Below, piece by piece: positions 1 through 9,385 of a stretch of DNA of 64,000 nt (its first letter is position 1; every line of letters begins with the position of its first letter). A program made the position numbers and the translations under genes. The notes below the pieces were generated by a model that saw nothing but the letters and a program-made list of their open reading frames with translations, searched no databases and was not told the DNA's origin. This DNA is from Bacteroidota bacterium (GTDB lineage Bacteria > Bacteroidota > Bacteroidia > Cytophagales > Cyclobacteriaceae). Location of the stretch: the NCBI GenBank assembly GCA_023417785.1, contig JAEZEH010000077.1, forward strand, positions 1 through 64,000, written 5' to 3'.

Positions 1-431
1 TCGATGGACATACCAACATGGAAAGTCTGCCTTACATCGCATTTTCCATCGCTGCTTTTTCCGCGCTTCGTTTAGCCATCTTCAACCTCGACACCCGACA
101 AAGCGATTCCTTCATTGGCCTTAACACACCCGCGAATACGTTATTCATAAGTTCGTTGCCGCTTCTCCCTGAAAACGTCGGGGCCTGGTTATATCAGCCA
201 TGGCTATTGGTTACCATTACGCTCGTGTTCTCGCTTCTGTTGGTTTCTCCAATTCCGATATTTGCGCTGAAGTTCAAAAACTATTCTTGGCAAGACAACA
301 AAGTCAGGTTTGCCTTTCTGCTGCTGAGCATCGTTCTTATATTGATTTTCAATATTGCTGCCATCCCCCTCATCATACTTTCCTACATAGGCATGTCGTT
401 AATAGAAAATATGTTTTTTGCGAAGACCTAG
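1..431 (+). CDS. pssA: CDP-diacylglycerol--serine O-phosphatidyltransferase, C-terminal part (5' end outside window)
   Basis: The reading frame is open from base 3 and runs through the ATG at 18, so the true start lies upstream of the window. The enzyme joins CDP-diacylglycerol and serine to make phosphatidylserine, precursor of phosphatidylethanolamine, in the inner membrane. The visible part has the segment ALRLAIFNLDTRQSDSFIGL, typical of the bacterial PssA family after the CDP-alcohol phosphotransferase motif, followed by three or four hydrophobic helices. The catalytic DG(x)2AR motif must lie in the missing part. The stop is 3 nt before porU, so the two are probably cotranscribed. Identity rests on the family-like C-terminal half; another CDP-alcohol transferase is possible but less likely. 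Confidence 0.85.
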   Translation, partial: DGHTNMESLPYIAFSIAAFSALRLAIFNLDTRQSDSFIGLNTPANTLFISSLPLLPENVGAWLYQPWLLVTITLVFSLLLVSPIPIFALKFKNYSWQDNKVRFAFLLLSIVLILIFNIAAIPLIILSYIGMSLIENMFFAKT

Positions 432-434
432 CGC

Positions 435-3400
435 ATGTTTCACCGACTGGCCCATATCGTATTACCTTTGCTAATCTCAGCTCAGCTGTTTGGCCAGTCG
501 TCGGTACTGAGCTCAGGAAAATGGTATAAGATCGCCGTATCAGAAGCTGGTGTATACCGGATAACGGCGGATCAACTCAGGAAGATGGGATTTGATCTGG
601 CGAAAACCGATCCCCGCAGGATAAGCATCTTCGGTCAACACGGCGGAATGTTACCGCAGCTAAATTCTGCGGCGCGACCTTCGGATCTGGTTGAACTCGC
701 TATTGAGGTTGTTGGAGAAGAAGACGGTGTATTCAACTCGCAGGATTATATTCTCTTTTATGGAACAGGCTCCGACCGCGTTGAATTTATTCCGGAGAAG
801 GGAATGTTTTTTTATGAGAACAATATTTACAGTGACGTCAATTATTATTTCGTCACGGTCGCTGATTCCGACGGAAAACGCATAGGTGAAACCGCTCCGG
901 GTTCAGGAGGAAGCATCATCACTACGTTTCACGACGTCTTTTATTTTGAAAAAGATGAACACAATGAACTGCGTTCCGGAAGGGAATGGTTTGGCGAGCG
1001 ATTCGATCTGACAAAGCAGCATTCAATCGAGGCCGATATCCCGGGAATCTCAGCCACGGAGCCAATCCACCTGGTATCAGATGTCATGGCTCAAAGCGTG
1101 AACGCGTCTTCCTTTCGCATCCTGTTCAATGACCAGCAAGTCGGTGAGCAACTGGTTTCTGTTATACCCAATACCACGTATGGTGCAAAAGGGAGGCAAC
1201 GGCGAGACACCTTGTCGTTCGATGCCAATACGGTGAACGCTAGTCAGCGGAGTAAACAGAAAGTAACATTTGTCTTTACTCCGGGCTCGTCGGGGCGTTC
1301 AGTCGCTTACCTCAATTACTTTTCGATCCATGTTTCGCGAAGCCTTCAGTTGTATGGAAATCAAACGCGGTTCAGGAACGCTTCTGCCAACGGTTTGTCG
1401 GAGTACCGCGTAACGGGGGCGGGCGCTGATATTTCAATATGGAACACTTCCAACCCGTATGCTCCTGAAAAACAAGGTTATGTTCCCGACGCGGGTTATG
1501 TAAAGTTTTCAGCGTCACCGGAAAATTCGAATGACGTTCCGGAATTTATAGTATTCGATAATAAATATCCCGCACCCCAGCTTATTGGGCCAGTGGATAA
1601 CCAGAATTTGCGCGGGCAAAACACGCCCTCATATCTGATCGTTACTCACCCCGATTTTCAGGATGAAGCCCGGCGCCTGGCGGCGCATAGAGACGTCGTT
1701 AACAACTGGAACTCCCTTGTTGTTACCACGGACCAGATATACAACGAGTTCTCATCCGGCAGGCAGGACGTTAGTGCAATCCGCGATTTTGTCCGACACC
1801 TTTATAAGAAAAACCCGCAGGCGCTGAAGGTCCTCTTGTTATTCGGTAAGTGCTCGTATGATTTCAAAGACAGAATTCCGGGCAACACCAATTTTGTTCC
1901 TACATACGAATCACGAAACTCCTTGTCTCCATTGGAGACCTATTCCTCTGATGACTTTTTCGGTTTCCTGGAAGACGACGAAGGTGATTGGGGCGAGAAT
2001 TCGTTTCTGCAGAATCACACACTGGATATCGGAGTGGGTCGTCTTCCGGTGAAAACACCCGCCGAGGCGAAGGTCGTTGTTGATAAGTTAATAGCCTATG
2101 ACGTGAATCCCGATCGATTCGGTCCATGGAGGAAAGACTTTGTTTTTGTCGCGGACGATGGAAGTAACTCCGATGGGTTTACCAGCATACATCAGTCGCA
2201 GGCAAACGTTCTTGCCGACGATATAGAACATAACTATCCCTGGTATAACACCCGAAAAATATTTCTTGGTGCCTACCCAAAAATCGTTTCACCTAACGGA
2301 GAGTCTATACCTCAGGCCAGGGCGGATCTTACGGACGAATTCAGCCAGGCTGTTGTCATCAATTATACCGGTCATGGTTCGGAAAAGTTGTGGGCGGATG
2401 AGCGTATTCTCACAGAAGAGGTCGTTGAAAACCTTTCAAATAAACATCATCCTTTCCTGGTGACGGCAACCTGTGAATTTGGTCGTCATGACGATCCACG
2501 CGAAATCTCTGGTGCCGAGCATTCAGTACTCTTGGAAAAAGGTGGAAGTATCGGACTCGTTACTACGGCCCGACCTGTCAATTCCAGTACAAATTTTTCG
2601 CTGAACGCGGCATTCTATGGTGCGCTGTTCATCCTGAACAACGATCACAGCATGACCGTTGGTGAAGTCTTTCGCCATACGAAAAACAATAGCGCCAGCG
2701 GCGTCGCCAACCGAAACTTCTCGCTGTTGGGTGATCCGGCGATGAAACTTGCTTTGCCCTGGGAACAGATTCGCGTTGATGAAGTCAAAACAATCAACGG
2801 ATCAGATACCCTCAAAGCATTATCGACCGTTGTGGTAAAAGGGCGCGTCAACGATGAAAATGGGAATACGGTGACAAGCTTCAATGGCACTGTTCATGCA
2901 ACAGTATTCGATAAGAGAACTTCGTTTGAAACGATAGGGAGAAATGATCCGGCGTTTTCATTCAAGCAATTCAGCAATGCGCTGTTCAGGGGTGAAGCCT
3001 CGGTGGTAGATGGCCTTTTCGAATTGCGTTTTATAATGCCCCGGAATATCGCGTACGGTGTCGATTACGGCAAACTTAGCCTTTATGCTTTCAACGACGC
3101 CAAATCAGCCGATGTCGCCGGTACAGGAACTACCTTTAAAATTGGCGGCAGCGAGGCGAACGTTGCCCCTGATAACACGTCACCTGAATTGGCGGTTTAT
3201 CTGGGCGACACCACCTTCGTAGATGGTGGTCTGGTAAGCCCGAACACGCTTTTGGTAGTGAAGGTCCGCGACGAAAGCGGTATCAATATTTCCAACTATG
3301 GCATCGGTAACACGATGATGGCGATTCTCGATGATGATGAGGCCGTGTTCCTGTTGAATGACCATTATACGGCTGTGAAAGACGATTTCCGGCAGGGCTG

Positions 3401-3827
3401 GATCCGCTATCCGCTTCAGGATCTCAGCCCTGGCGAACACACCCTGACGGTGAAGGTGTGGGATACCTATAATAACCCTGCGGAACAGACTATCCGGTTT
3501 TCGGTATCTACAGGCAACACTTTCGTCGTCGAAGATTTCGGCAACTACCCCAATCCATTTTCGGATGAAACCACGTTTTTCTTCCGGCATAACCGCCCTG
3601 GAGAAGCTATCGATGGCCGGATTACTGTATTGAGCACAACAGGTCAGCAAATCGGGACAGTGGACTTTGAAATGCCCGAAAGCGCCTTTGAATCGAGTAT
3701 TCCCTTTAAAATGACAGAGTCCGGAAAAAAACTGCCCCCCGGCATATACTTGGGGCATCTGCAAATACGTTCCCTTTCCGATGGAAGAAGAACAGCACGG
3801 GTGACAAAACTTATTGTTTCAAAATGA
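435..3827 (+). CDS. porU: Type IX secretion system sortase PorU (gingipain-like C25 peptidase)
   Basis: PorU sits on the cell surface, cleaves the C-terminal signal of type IX cargo and links cargo to the outer membrane. The 1130-residue product begins with a signal peptide (about residues 1-20, ending LFGQS). The peptidase C25 domain covers roughly 395-770; the catalytic His is in NYTGHGSEKLW (His647) and the catalytic Cys in TATCEFGRHDDP (Cys680). The last 95 residues start with NYPNPFSDET and look like a T9SS C-terminal domain; PorU is known to carry such a domain. Length matches the family (about 1100-1300). It follows pssA by 3 nt and precedes porV by 28 nt. Both catalytic residues are present, so it should be active. 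Confidence 0.95.
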   Translation: MFHRLAHIVLPLLISAQLFGQSSVLSSGKWYKIAVSEAGVYRITADQLRKMGFDLAKTDPRRISIFGQHGGMLPQLNSAARPSDLVELAIEVVGEEDGVFNSQDYILFYGTGSDRVEFIPEKGMFFYENNIYSDVNYYFVTVADSDGKRIGETAPGSGGSIITTFHDVFYFEKDEHNELRSGREWFGERFDLTKQHSIEADIPGISATEPIHLVSDVMAQSVNASSFRILFNDQQVGEQLVSVIPNTTYGAKGRQRRDTLSFDANTVNASQRSKQKVTFVFTPGSSGRSVAYLNYFSIHVSRSLQLYGNQTRFRNASANGLSEYRVTGAGADISIWNTSNPYAPEKQGYVPDAGYVKFSASPENSNDVPEFIVFDNKYPAPQLIGPVDNQNLRGQNTPSYLIVTHPDFQDEARRLAAHRDVVNNWNSLVVTTDQIYNEFSSGRQDVSAIRDFVRHLYKKNPQALKVLLLFGKCSYDFKDRIPGNTNFVPTYESRNSLSPLETYSSDDFFGFLEDDEGDWGENSFLQNHTLDIGVGRLPVKTPAEAKVVVDKLIAYDVNPDRFGPWRKDFVFVADDGSNSDGFTSIHQSQANVLADDIEHNYPWYNTRKIFLGAYPKIVSPNGESIPQARADLTDEFSQAVVINYTGHGSEKLWADERILTEEVVENLSNKHHPFLVTATCEFGRHDDPREISGAEHSVLLEKGGSIGLVTTARPVNSSTNFSLNAAFYGALFILNNDHSMTVGEVFRHTKNNSASGVANRNFSLLGDPAMKLALPWEQIRVDEVKTINGSDTLKALSTVVVKGRVNDENGNTVTSFNGTVHATVFDKRTSFETIGRNDPAFSFKQFSNALFRGEASVVDGLFELRFIMPRNIAYGVDYGKLSLYAFNDAKSADVAGTGTTFKIGGSEANVAPDNTSPELAVYLGDTTFVDGGLVSPNTLLVVKVRDESGINISNYGIGNTMMAILDDDEAVFLLNDHYTAVKDDFRQGWIRYPLQDLSPGEHTLTVKVWDTYNNPAEQTIRFSVSTGNTFVVEDFGNYPNPFSDETTFFFRHNRPGEAIDGRITVLSTTGQQIGTVDFEMPESAFESSIPFKMTESGKKLPPGIYLGHLQIRSLSDGRRTARVTKLIVSK

Positions 3828-3855
3828 TTAATTTTAAACCTTTGAAAAAAATTGA

Positions 3856-5022
3856 ATGAGACTCGCTAGTTCACTTTTTATAATAATTCTGGGCGCCATA
3901 AGCTCCAAGTCTCTGGCTCAGAATACGTTAGGTCAGGATAATGCCATTACAACCGCTGTTCCGTTTTTGCTTATCTCTCCTGATGCACGCCATGCCGCCC
4001 TGGGTGATGCCGGCGTCGCCTCCTCCCCCGATGCAAACAGCGCCTGGTGGAACCCCGGTAAACTCGCCTTTATTGACTACAGTCATGGAGCAACACTTTC
4101 GGTTACGCCCTGGCTGAATAAGATCGTCAACGACATGTATGTATCATACCTGGGCGGTTTTTATAAAATCACACGCGAACAAGCCGTTGCATTTGGTATT
4201 AAATATTTCGACCTCGGTGATATCAGCTTCAGAGATCAGAACAATAACCCACTTGGCGATTTTAATCCAAGGGAATTCTCCTTCGAAGCAACATATTCAC
4301 GGATGCTCACCGAGGAGTTAAGCATTGGTGGAACGGCCAAATATATCTATTCAAATCTTACCGGGGCATTCAGCGGGCTTGATGCCAAACCCGGCCATAG
4401 TGTTGCCGCGGATGTTGGAATATATTATACCAAACCGATCGAACGCAGTGCACGTAACGCTACGCTTTCGTTCGGAGCATCGATTTCTAATATCGGTGCA
4501 AAAATATCCTACACTAACGCTGATAATTCTGACTTCCTGCCCACGAATCTCCGGTTCGGCACGGCTTACACTACTGAGCTCGACCCAAACAACAAAATCA
4601 CCTTCATGCTTGACCTGAACAAGCTTTTGGTACCGACACCTCCCGAGCGTGACGAAGCTGGTAATATTGTTCGGGGAAAAAATCCTGATCGCAGTTTGCT
4701 CAGCGGTATGTTCGGTTCCTTCGCCGATGCACCCAACGGCGCCAGCGAAGAACTTAAGGAGGTCATGATCTCATCAGGAATCGAATACTGGTACAACGAT
4801 ACTTTCGCTGCGCGGCTTGGATATTTTAATGAAAACAGTCTAAAAGGCAACAGGAAATATCTCACCGTAGGTACTGGCTTCCGTCGTAAGACGTTTGGCA
4901 TTGATGTGGCCTACCTCGTACCTACCAATAAGCGTGAACATCCCCTCGCCGAAACGCTTCGGTTCACTTTCCTGCTTCAGGTTGCAGGCACAAGGGGAAG
5001 CGAGGATTCGGTTACAGACTAA
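3856..5022 (+). CDS. porV: Type IX secretion outer-membrane protein PorV (LptO)
   Basis: PorV is a FadL-like outer-membrane beta-barrel that carries cargo from the SprA/Sov translocon to the PorU sortase. The 388-residue product has a signal peptide (about 1-21, ending KSLAQ) and then the family opening AVPFLLISPDARHAALGDAG, followed by alternating amphipathic strands with many aromatic residues. It lies 28 nt after porU, the usual pairing. Three bases separate its stop from the following M16-like gene, so the three are probably one transcript. Identification is firm from the N-terminal signature and the neighbour. Confidence 0.95.
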   Translation: MRLASSLFIIILGAISSKSLAQNTLGQDNAITTAVPFLLISPDARHAALGDAGVASSPDANSAWWNPGKLAFIDYSHGATLSVTPWLNKIVNDMYVSYLGGFYKITREQAVAFGIKYFDLGDISFRDQNNNPLGDFNPREFSFEATYSRMLTEELSIGGTAKYIYSNLTGAFSGLDAKPGHSVAADVGIYYTKPIERSARNATLSFGASISNIGAKISYTNADNSDFLPTNLRFGTAYTTELDPNNKITFMLDLNKLLVPTPPERDEAGNIVRGKNPDRSLLSGMFGSFADAPNGASEELKEVMISSGIEYWYNDTFAARLGYFNENSLKGNRKYLTVGTGFRRKTFGIDVAYLVPTNKREHPLAETLRFTFLLQVAGTRGSEDSVTD

Positions 5023-5025
5023 ACA

Positions 5026-6285
5026 ATGCTCGACAGAACAATAGCTCCGCCTTTTCAGAAGACGACCCGGTTTGATTTGCTCGAACCCACGACCAATAAG
5101 CTTCTCAATGGCATCGACGTACACTACCTGACGGGAGGACAACAGGATGTAATCAAAATCGAACTCATCTTCAAAGCCGGAAGGTGGTATGAAAAAAAAT
5201 GGGGGGCCGCCCATTTCATGGCTACCCTTCTAATGAAGGGGTCGAAGAAAAAAAACAGCTTTGAAATTGCCAGCATATTCGACTTCTATGGAGCACATGT
5301 GGAGGTTAATCCCGGGCTCGATGTCGTCAGCGTCGCGCTTTATACATTGATAAAAAATCTTAAACCGGTTCTCGAACTCCTTTTCGAGATCATCACAGAA
5401 ACAGATTTCCCCGCGCGGGAACTGGAACTTTCAAAAGCCATCTATCTTCAGAATCTTAAAGTAAATAAAGAGAAAACCAGCTTTCAGGCAGGTAAATTTT
5501 TCCGGAAACATCTTTTCGGAGAGGTTCATCCATACGGGAAGGAGTTGGATGAAAAGGAAGTAGAACGTCTTGACCCCGATGCCCTGAGAGATCATTACCA
5601 TGCATTTTTCCGGGATCTTCTCATCATTGTTTCCGGTAAGATCGACGAACACAGCATTGACCTCATCAACTCCACCTTTTCCGGTTTGAGATGCAAAACC
5701 TCAGAAGCTATCTCACTACATCCGCCGACGGATGAACCGTCAAGGAACCTTTATGACAAAGAAGGAAGTCTGCAGACATCGGTTCGCGTCGGAAAAAGAT
5801 TTATTGGAAGAAGTCACAGTGATTATTTCGATGTGCTCCTCCTGAATCACCTCCTTGGGGGTTACTTTGGCTCGAGGTTGATGAGAAACATCCGAGAAGA
5901 AAAGGGACTCACGTATGGTATATACGCATCCATACATACCTTGATGCGCGATAGCTATCTGGTCATCGGAGCCGACGTAACCAAGGAAAACCTTGACCTT
6001 ACTTTCGACGAGATCCGGCTTGAACTCCGGAGGCTTTCAAGTGAGCCTGTTCCACAGGATGAATTGCAGACGGCACGAAACCACTTCATTGGAAGTCTGC
6101 AGGCAGAAATTACAACACCATTTTCCCATGCCGATAAGCTGAAAAACATTCTGCTTTATGATTTGTCATCTGACTACTATACGCGACTGATCCGGCGTAT
6201 CGATACCATATCGGCTGAGGATTTGATGCAGGTCGCAGACAAGTATTATTCGGAAGATTCCTTTTACGAAATAGCGGTTGGCTAA
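5026..6285 (+). CDS. M16 (insulinase-like) family protein lacking the zinc motif
   Basis: The 419-residue protein has the full M16B two-subdomain layout, including the late segment RNIREEKGLTYGIYAS that marks the second half of these proteins. Where active members have HxxEH, this one reads AHFMATLLMKGS: the first His is kept, but Glu and the second His are Ala and Thr, so zinc cannot be bound normally. It has no signal peptide, so it is probably cytoplasmic. In many bacteria dead M16 subunits pair with an active one; no partner is adjacent here, although an active secreted M16 protein lies at 36.8 kb. It follows porV by 3 nt. Its stop codon overlaps that of the convergent gldH. The role is unknown. 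Confidence 0.8.
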   Translation: MLDRTIAPPFQKTTRFDLLEPTTNKLLNGIDVHYLTGGQQDVIKIELIFKAGRWYEKKWGAAHFMATLLMKGSKKKNSFEIASIFDFYGAHVEVNPGLDVVSVALYTLIKNLKPVLELLFEIITETDFPARELELSKAIYLQNLKVNKEKTSFQAGKFFRKHLFGEVHPYGKELDEKEVERLDPDALRDHYHAFFRDLLIIVSGKIDEHSIDLINSTFSGLRCKTSEAISLHPPTDEPSRNLYDKEGSLQTSVRVGKRFIGRSHSDYFDVLLLNHLLGGYFGSRLMRNIREEKGLTYGIYASIHTLMRDSYLVIGADVTKENLDLTFDEIRLELRRLSSEPVPQDELQTARNHFIGSLQAEITTPFSHADKLKNILLYDLSSDYYTRLIRRIDTISAEDLMQVADKYYSEDSFYEIAVG

Positions 6286-6761
6286 TTTGCGTCGGTAACC
6301 TTTTCAATCGCCAGGCCTACAGAAAGTATACCCTTAAGCGAATCCGTCCGCATAGATTGGTCAAAACTTGCTTCAAAAATGCCGGCCCTCGGAAATTTAT
6401 AATTTGAAAGGACCCCGATTCGATGGTCGTATAAATCACCAAGGCCGCTTTTGCCTGATGGCTTGCCCGTCTTTGGATCGAACAGAAACTCCGTCACCAG
6501 TTTTTCATGGAACTTGTTTCCAAGCGTGTCGGTCAACGTAAAGTTCACGAACACACGCGACCACGGATAATGTGTTGAATTCCGGAGGTTACAATAAACA
6601 TTATATGAAGCAAGCGTATCTGAAATCTCAAACGAAAAACGCGCATCTTCAGAAGCCAGCCAAATCCTGTCTTCAAAGTCTACGTATTCCCGATACACGT
6701 GATCCGAACCACATGATGACAGAAACATCAGGAATATCCCGGCCAAAGTTCCGACTCTCAT
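6282..6761 (-). CDS. gldH: Gliding motility lipoprotein GldH
   Basis: GldH is a lipoprotein first found through gliding mutants of Flavobacterium johnsoniae; its exact role is unsettled. The 159-residue product has a short lipoprotein signal with a lipobox ending LSSC (Cys17), then the family pattern of YREYVDFEDRIW and NVYCNLRNSTHYPWSR, and a beta-rich remainder. The start overlaps the end of ricT by 4 nt (ATGA type), so translation is probably coupled. The stop overlaps the stop of the convergent M16-like gene. GldH homologues also occur in non-gliding Bacteroidota, so motility cannot be inferred from this gene alone. Confidence 0.9.
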   Translation of the reverse strand: MRVGTLAGIFLMFLSSCGSDHVYREYVDFEDRIWLASEDARFSFEISDTLASYNVYCNLRNSTHYPWSRVFVNFTLTDTLGNKFHEKLVTEFLFDPKTGKPSGKSGLGDLYDHRIGVLSNYKFPRAGIFEASFDQSMRTDSLKGILSVGLAIEKVTDAN

Positions 6762-7963
6762 CGTTTCTTATTCGGATTGGGTTTTTGATTATTGGGGTTG
6801 TTCCCGCGGGGTGGCCGCGGCCCTGCTGTTGGAGTGGCAGGATTACCGTCGCGATTGCCCTGAGGTCTCTTCTTCTTTTTCTTTTTTGACTTGTTCCGGA
6901 ATTTCTTGTCCATCCGGTCGAGGTCACTATTCAGCGGTTCAGCAACAAGCTTTTCCTCTACCTGGTCCACGTCGAGGCTGGCGGGTTTTTTTCCTTCGCG
7001 GTTCATTCGTAAAATGTGGTTCACCCTGTCGATGTTGAGCGGGTACCAGGTATTTTCCTCGCTGAACCCAAACCACATGATTTTGCGGAAGATATCGGTT
7101 TTCTGCAGTACCGCGTCTCCTTTCATTGTGAGAAGAGGCCCTTCAATTTTCGGAATATGGTCGAGAGCCTCCATATAGGTCTCCAACTCGTAATTAAGAC
7201 AACATTTCAATCGACCGCACTGACCAGACAGTTTGCTCGGATTAAGCGACAGATTCTGATACCTCGCCGCACTCGTGGCGACGTTCTTAAATTCACTTAA
7301 CCAGGTTGCGCAGCATAATTCGCGTCCGCAAACGCCAATACCGCCGAGACGTCCGGCTTCCTGTCTCAGGCTGATCTGTCGCATTTCTACCCGGATCTTG
7401 AATTCACCGGCGAGAATCTTGATGAGCTCCCGAAAATCGACCCGGTCATCGGCCGAATAAAAGAAAGTAGCCTTGGTATTATCAGCCTGATACTCGATAT
7501 CCGACAACTTCATCTCCAGTTTCAGGTCGCGAATGATTTCGCGTGTCCGGTAAAGCGTCGGCAGTTCGCGCTTTTTGACTTCTTCAAATTTTTCAAGATC
7601 CTTCTGGTGAGCAATGCGGTAAACCTTACGAATATCTCCATCATCAGCTACCTTTTTCTTTTGCATTTGAAGACGAACCAACTCACCCTGCAGCGACACA
7701 TAGCCGATGTGATGGCCATTCGGGACCTCAACAACTATTGCATCGCCGGTAGTAAGCGGCAGACCTTCCGAGTTCCGGAAAAACTCCTTACGCCCGTTTT
7801 TGAATCTCACTTCAATGATTTTGAATGTGTCGACCCCTGGCAGTTCCATATTGGAAAGCCAGTCAAAGACATTCATCTTATTGCAGCTGCCTGTGCTACA
7901 GGCTCCGTTATTATTACAACCGGTTACTTTCCCGGTTTTTGTTGATCCACATGAACAGCCCAT
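6758..7963 (-). CDS. ricT: PSP1-domain protein, RicT-like (YaaT)
   Basis: In Bacillus, RicT (YaaT) acts with RicA and RicF in an iron-sulfur complex affecting RNA maturation and development; the Bacteroidota role is not established. This 401-residue protein has a PSP1 domain at about 100-290 with the conserved cysteine groups CGRELCC and CGRLKCC. Ahead of it is a Cys-rich tail with cysteines at 3, 5, 16, 22 and 27 (starting MGCSCGS). It ends in a disordered Lys/Pro/Asn-rich tail (about 350-401). The gene lies 6 nt after purD and overlaps gldH by 4 nt, consistent with one operon. No ricA or ricF homologue is visible nearby. Confidence 0.88.
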   Translation of the reverse strand: MGCSCGSTKTGKVTGCNNNGACSTGSCNKMNVFDWLSNMELPGVDTFKIIEVRFKNGRKEFFRNSEGLPLTTGDAIVVEVPNGHHIGYVSLQGELVRLQMQKKKVADDGDIRKVYRIAHQKDLEKFEEVKKRELPTLYRTREIIRDLKLEMKLSDIEYQADNTKATFFYSADDRVDFRELIKILAGEFKIRVEMRQISLRQEAGRLGGIGVCGRELCCATWLSEFKNVATSAARYQNLSLNPSKLSGQCGRLKCCLNYELETYMEALDHIPKIEGPLLTMKGDAVLQKTDIFRKIMWFGFSEENTWYPLNIDRVNHILRMNREGKKPASLDVDQVEEKLVAEPLNSDLDRMDKKFRNKSKKKKKKRPQGNRDGNPATPTAGPRPPRGNNPNNQKPNPNKKR

Positions 7964-7969
7964 TCCCGC

Positions 7970-9256
7970 TTATTCTTTATAATTTAGTAAATCCTGGCCG
8001 ATATCATTTCGATAGAAAAGATTATCCCAGGAAACATCGGCGGCACCCTCATAAGCTTTTTTTCGAGCTTCTTCGAGCGTGCTACCTTTTCCGGTCACAG
8101 CCAGCACCCGGCCGCCATCCGTAAGGACAGCATCATTCTCGGTGCGTGTTCCCGCATGAAAGACAAGAGCCTCTCCATTTCCGTTGAGTCCTTTAATAAC
8201 CTTGCCTTTGGCGTAGTCACCAGGGTACCCGCCCGAAACCATCGCGAGCGTCACCGAGTAGCCGGCGTCAATTTCGATTTTTGTATTTGCCAGTGTCCCT
8301 TTGGCGGCCGAAGCGAGGAGTTCAACAAAGTCAGTTCTGATGCGTGGTAAAACTGCCTGCGTTTCAGGATCGCCCATGCGGGCATTGTATTCGATAACAA
8401 ATGGCGATCCCCCGACGTTCATCAGGCCGACGAAGATAAAACCGCAATATTCAATTCCCTCCTTTTGTAAGCCGGCAATCGTAGGCTTCACCACCTGCTC
8501 CTCGACCTTGCTCATAAAATCCGGCCCGGCAAATACTACGGGTGATACCGCACCCATTCCGCCGGTGTTCGGTCCGGTGTCTCCGTTGCCAATTCGTTTA
8601 TAATCTTTCGCTTCGGGAAGGATGACGTAATCCTTGCCATCAGTAAGAACGAAGACTGACAATTCAATTCCTGACAAGAACTCTTCAACCAGAACTGTGG
8701 CGCTGGCGTCACCGAATTTTCTGCTAACCAGCATTTCTTCGAGTTCTTGCCGGGCTTCAGCAATACTCTGACATATTACAACACCCTTTCCGGCAGCCAG
8801 CCCGTCGGCCTTCAGCACTATTGGTGGATGCATTTCAGCGACATAGGCACGGGCCTCCTCTATATCGTCCGCGGTAAAGGACTTTGCCTTTGCCGTTGGA
8901 ACACCGTGTCGAAGCATAAACTGTTTGGAAAAGTCTTTAGATCCTTCCAACTGAGCTCCTGCTTTGCCGGGCCCTACAAAAAGAATCGATCTGAGCTTGG
9001 GATCTGCCTCGAAGTAATCCCGGATGCCCTTAACCAAAGGCATTTCCGGTCCCACCACCACCATGTCAATATTTTTCTGGGAACAAAATGCACCTAAGGC
9101 AGCGAAATCATCGGCTGCGATAGCGACATTTTCGGCGATCTGGCCACTGCCGGCGTTGCCGGGAGCGACGTAGAGATTTTTGCATGCCGGGCTTTGCCGG
9201 ATCTTCCATGCGAAGGCATGTTCTCGACCGCCGTTTCCCACAATCAGTATGTTCAT
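7970..9256 (-). CDS. purD: Phosphoribosylamine--glycine ligase
   Basis: PurD joins glycine to phosphoribosylamine using ATP, the second step of purine synthesis. The 428-residue cytoplasmic product has the opening MNILIVGNGGREHAFAWKI, the ATP-grasp region around KADGLAAGKGVV and the segment NARMGDPETQAVLP. I place the start at ATG 9256. An in-frame TTG at 9271 would add five residues, but it lies only 11 nt past a perfect -7 box (TATCTTTG, 9283-9290), leaving almost no leader. It heads the purD-ricT-gldH group. Length is normal and no key residue looks missing. Confidence 0.95.
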   Translation of the reverse strand: MNILIVGNGGREHAFAWKIRQSPACKNLYVAPGNAGSGQIAENVAIAADDFAALGAFCSQKNIDMVVVGPEMPLVKGIRDYFEADPKLRSILFVGPGKAGAQLEGSKDFSKQFMLRHGVPTAKAKSFTADDIEEARAYVAEMHPPIVLKADGLAAGKGVVICQSIAEARQELEEMLVSRKFGDASATVLVEEFLSGIELSVFVLTDGKDYVILPEAKDYKRIGNGDTGPNTGGMGAVSPVVFAGPDFMSKVEEQVVKPTIAGLQKEGIEYCGFIFVGLMNVGGSPFVIEYNARMGDPETQAVLPRIRTDFVELLASAAKGTLANTKIEIDAGYSVTLAMVSGGYPGDYAKGKVIKGLNGNGEALVFHAGTRTENDAVLTDGGRVLAVTGKGSTLEEARKKAYEGAADVSWDNLFYRNDIGQDLLNYKE

Positions 9257-9282
9257 CTCGGGTAGGGTCAATTAATGAATCC

Positions 9283-9290
9283 CAAAGATA
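9283..9290 (-). promoter_or_regulatory. -7 box of the purD promoter
   Basis: TATCTTTG on the minus strand matches the Bacteroidota -7 consensus TAnnTTTG exactly. The transcript would start near 9278, about 20 nt before ATG 9256. No clear -33 TTTG is seen. Confidence 0.6.
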
Positions 9291-9329
9291 CTTTTCTATT
9301 CCATTAAATAAAATCGGCAGAACAAGGAC

Positions 9330-9367
9330 AAAAAAAACGTGGTACATAAGGTGCCCACGTTTTTTTG
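9330..9367 (-). terminator. Intrinsic terminator after recQ
   Basis: A run of seven A plus CGTGG pairs with CCACG plus seven T around a 12-nt loop. On the minus strand it lies about 20 nt after the recQ stop and ends in T-rich sequence, so it should end recQ transcription before the purD promoter. Confidence 0.8.
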
Positions 9368-9385
9368 CAAGGATTTAAAGCCAAG

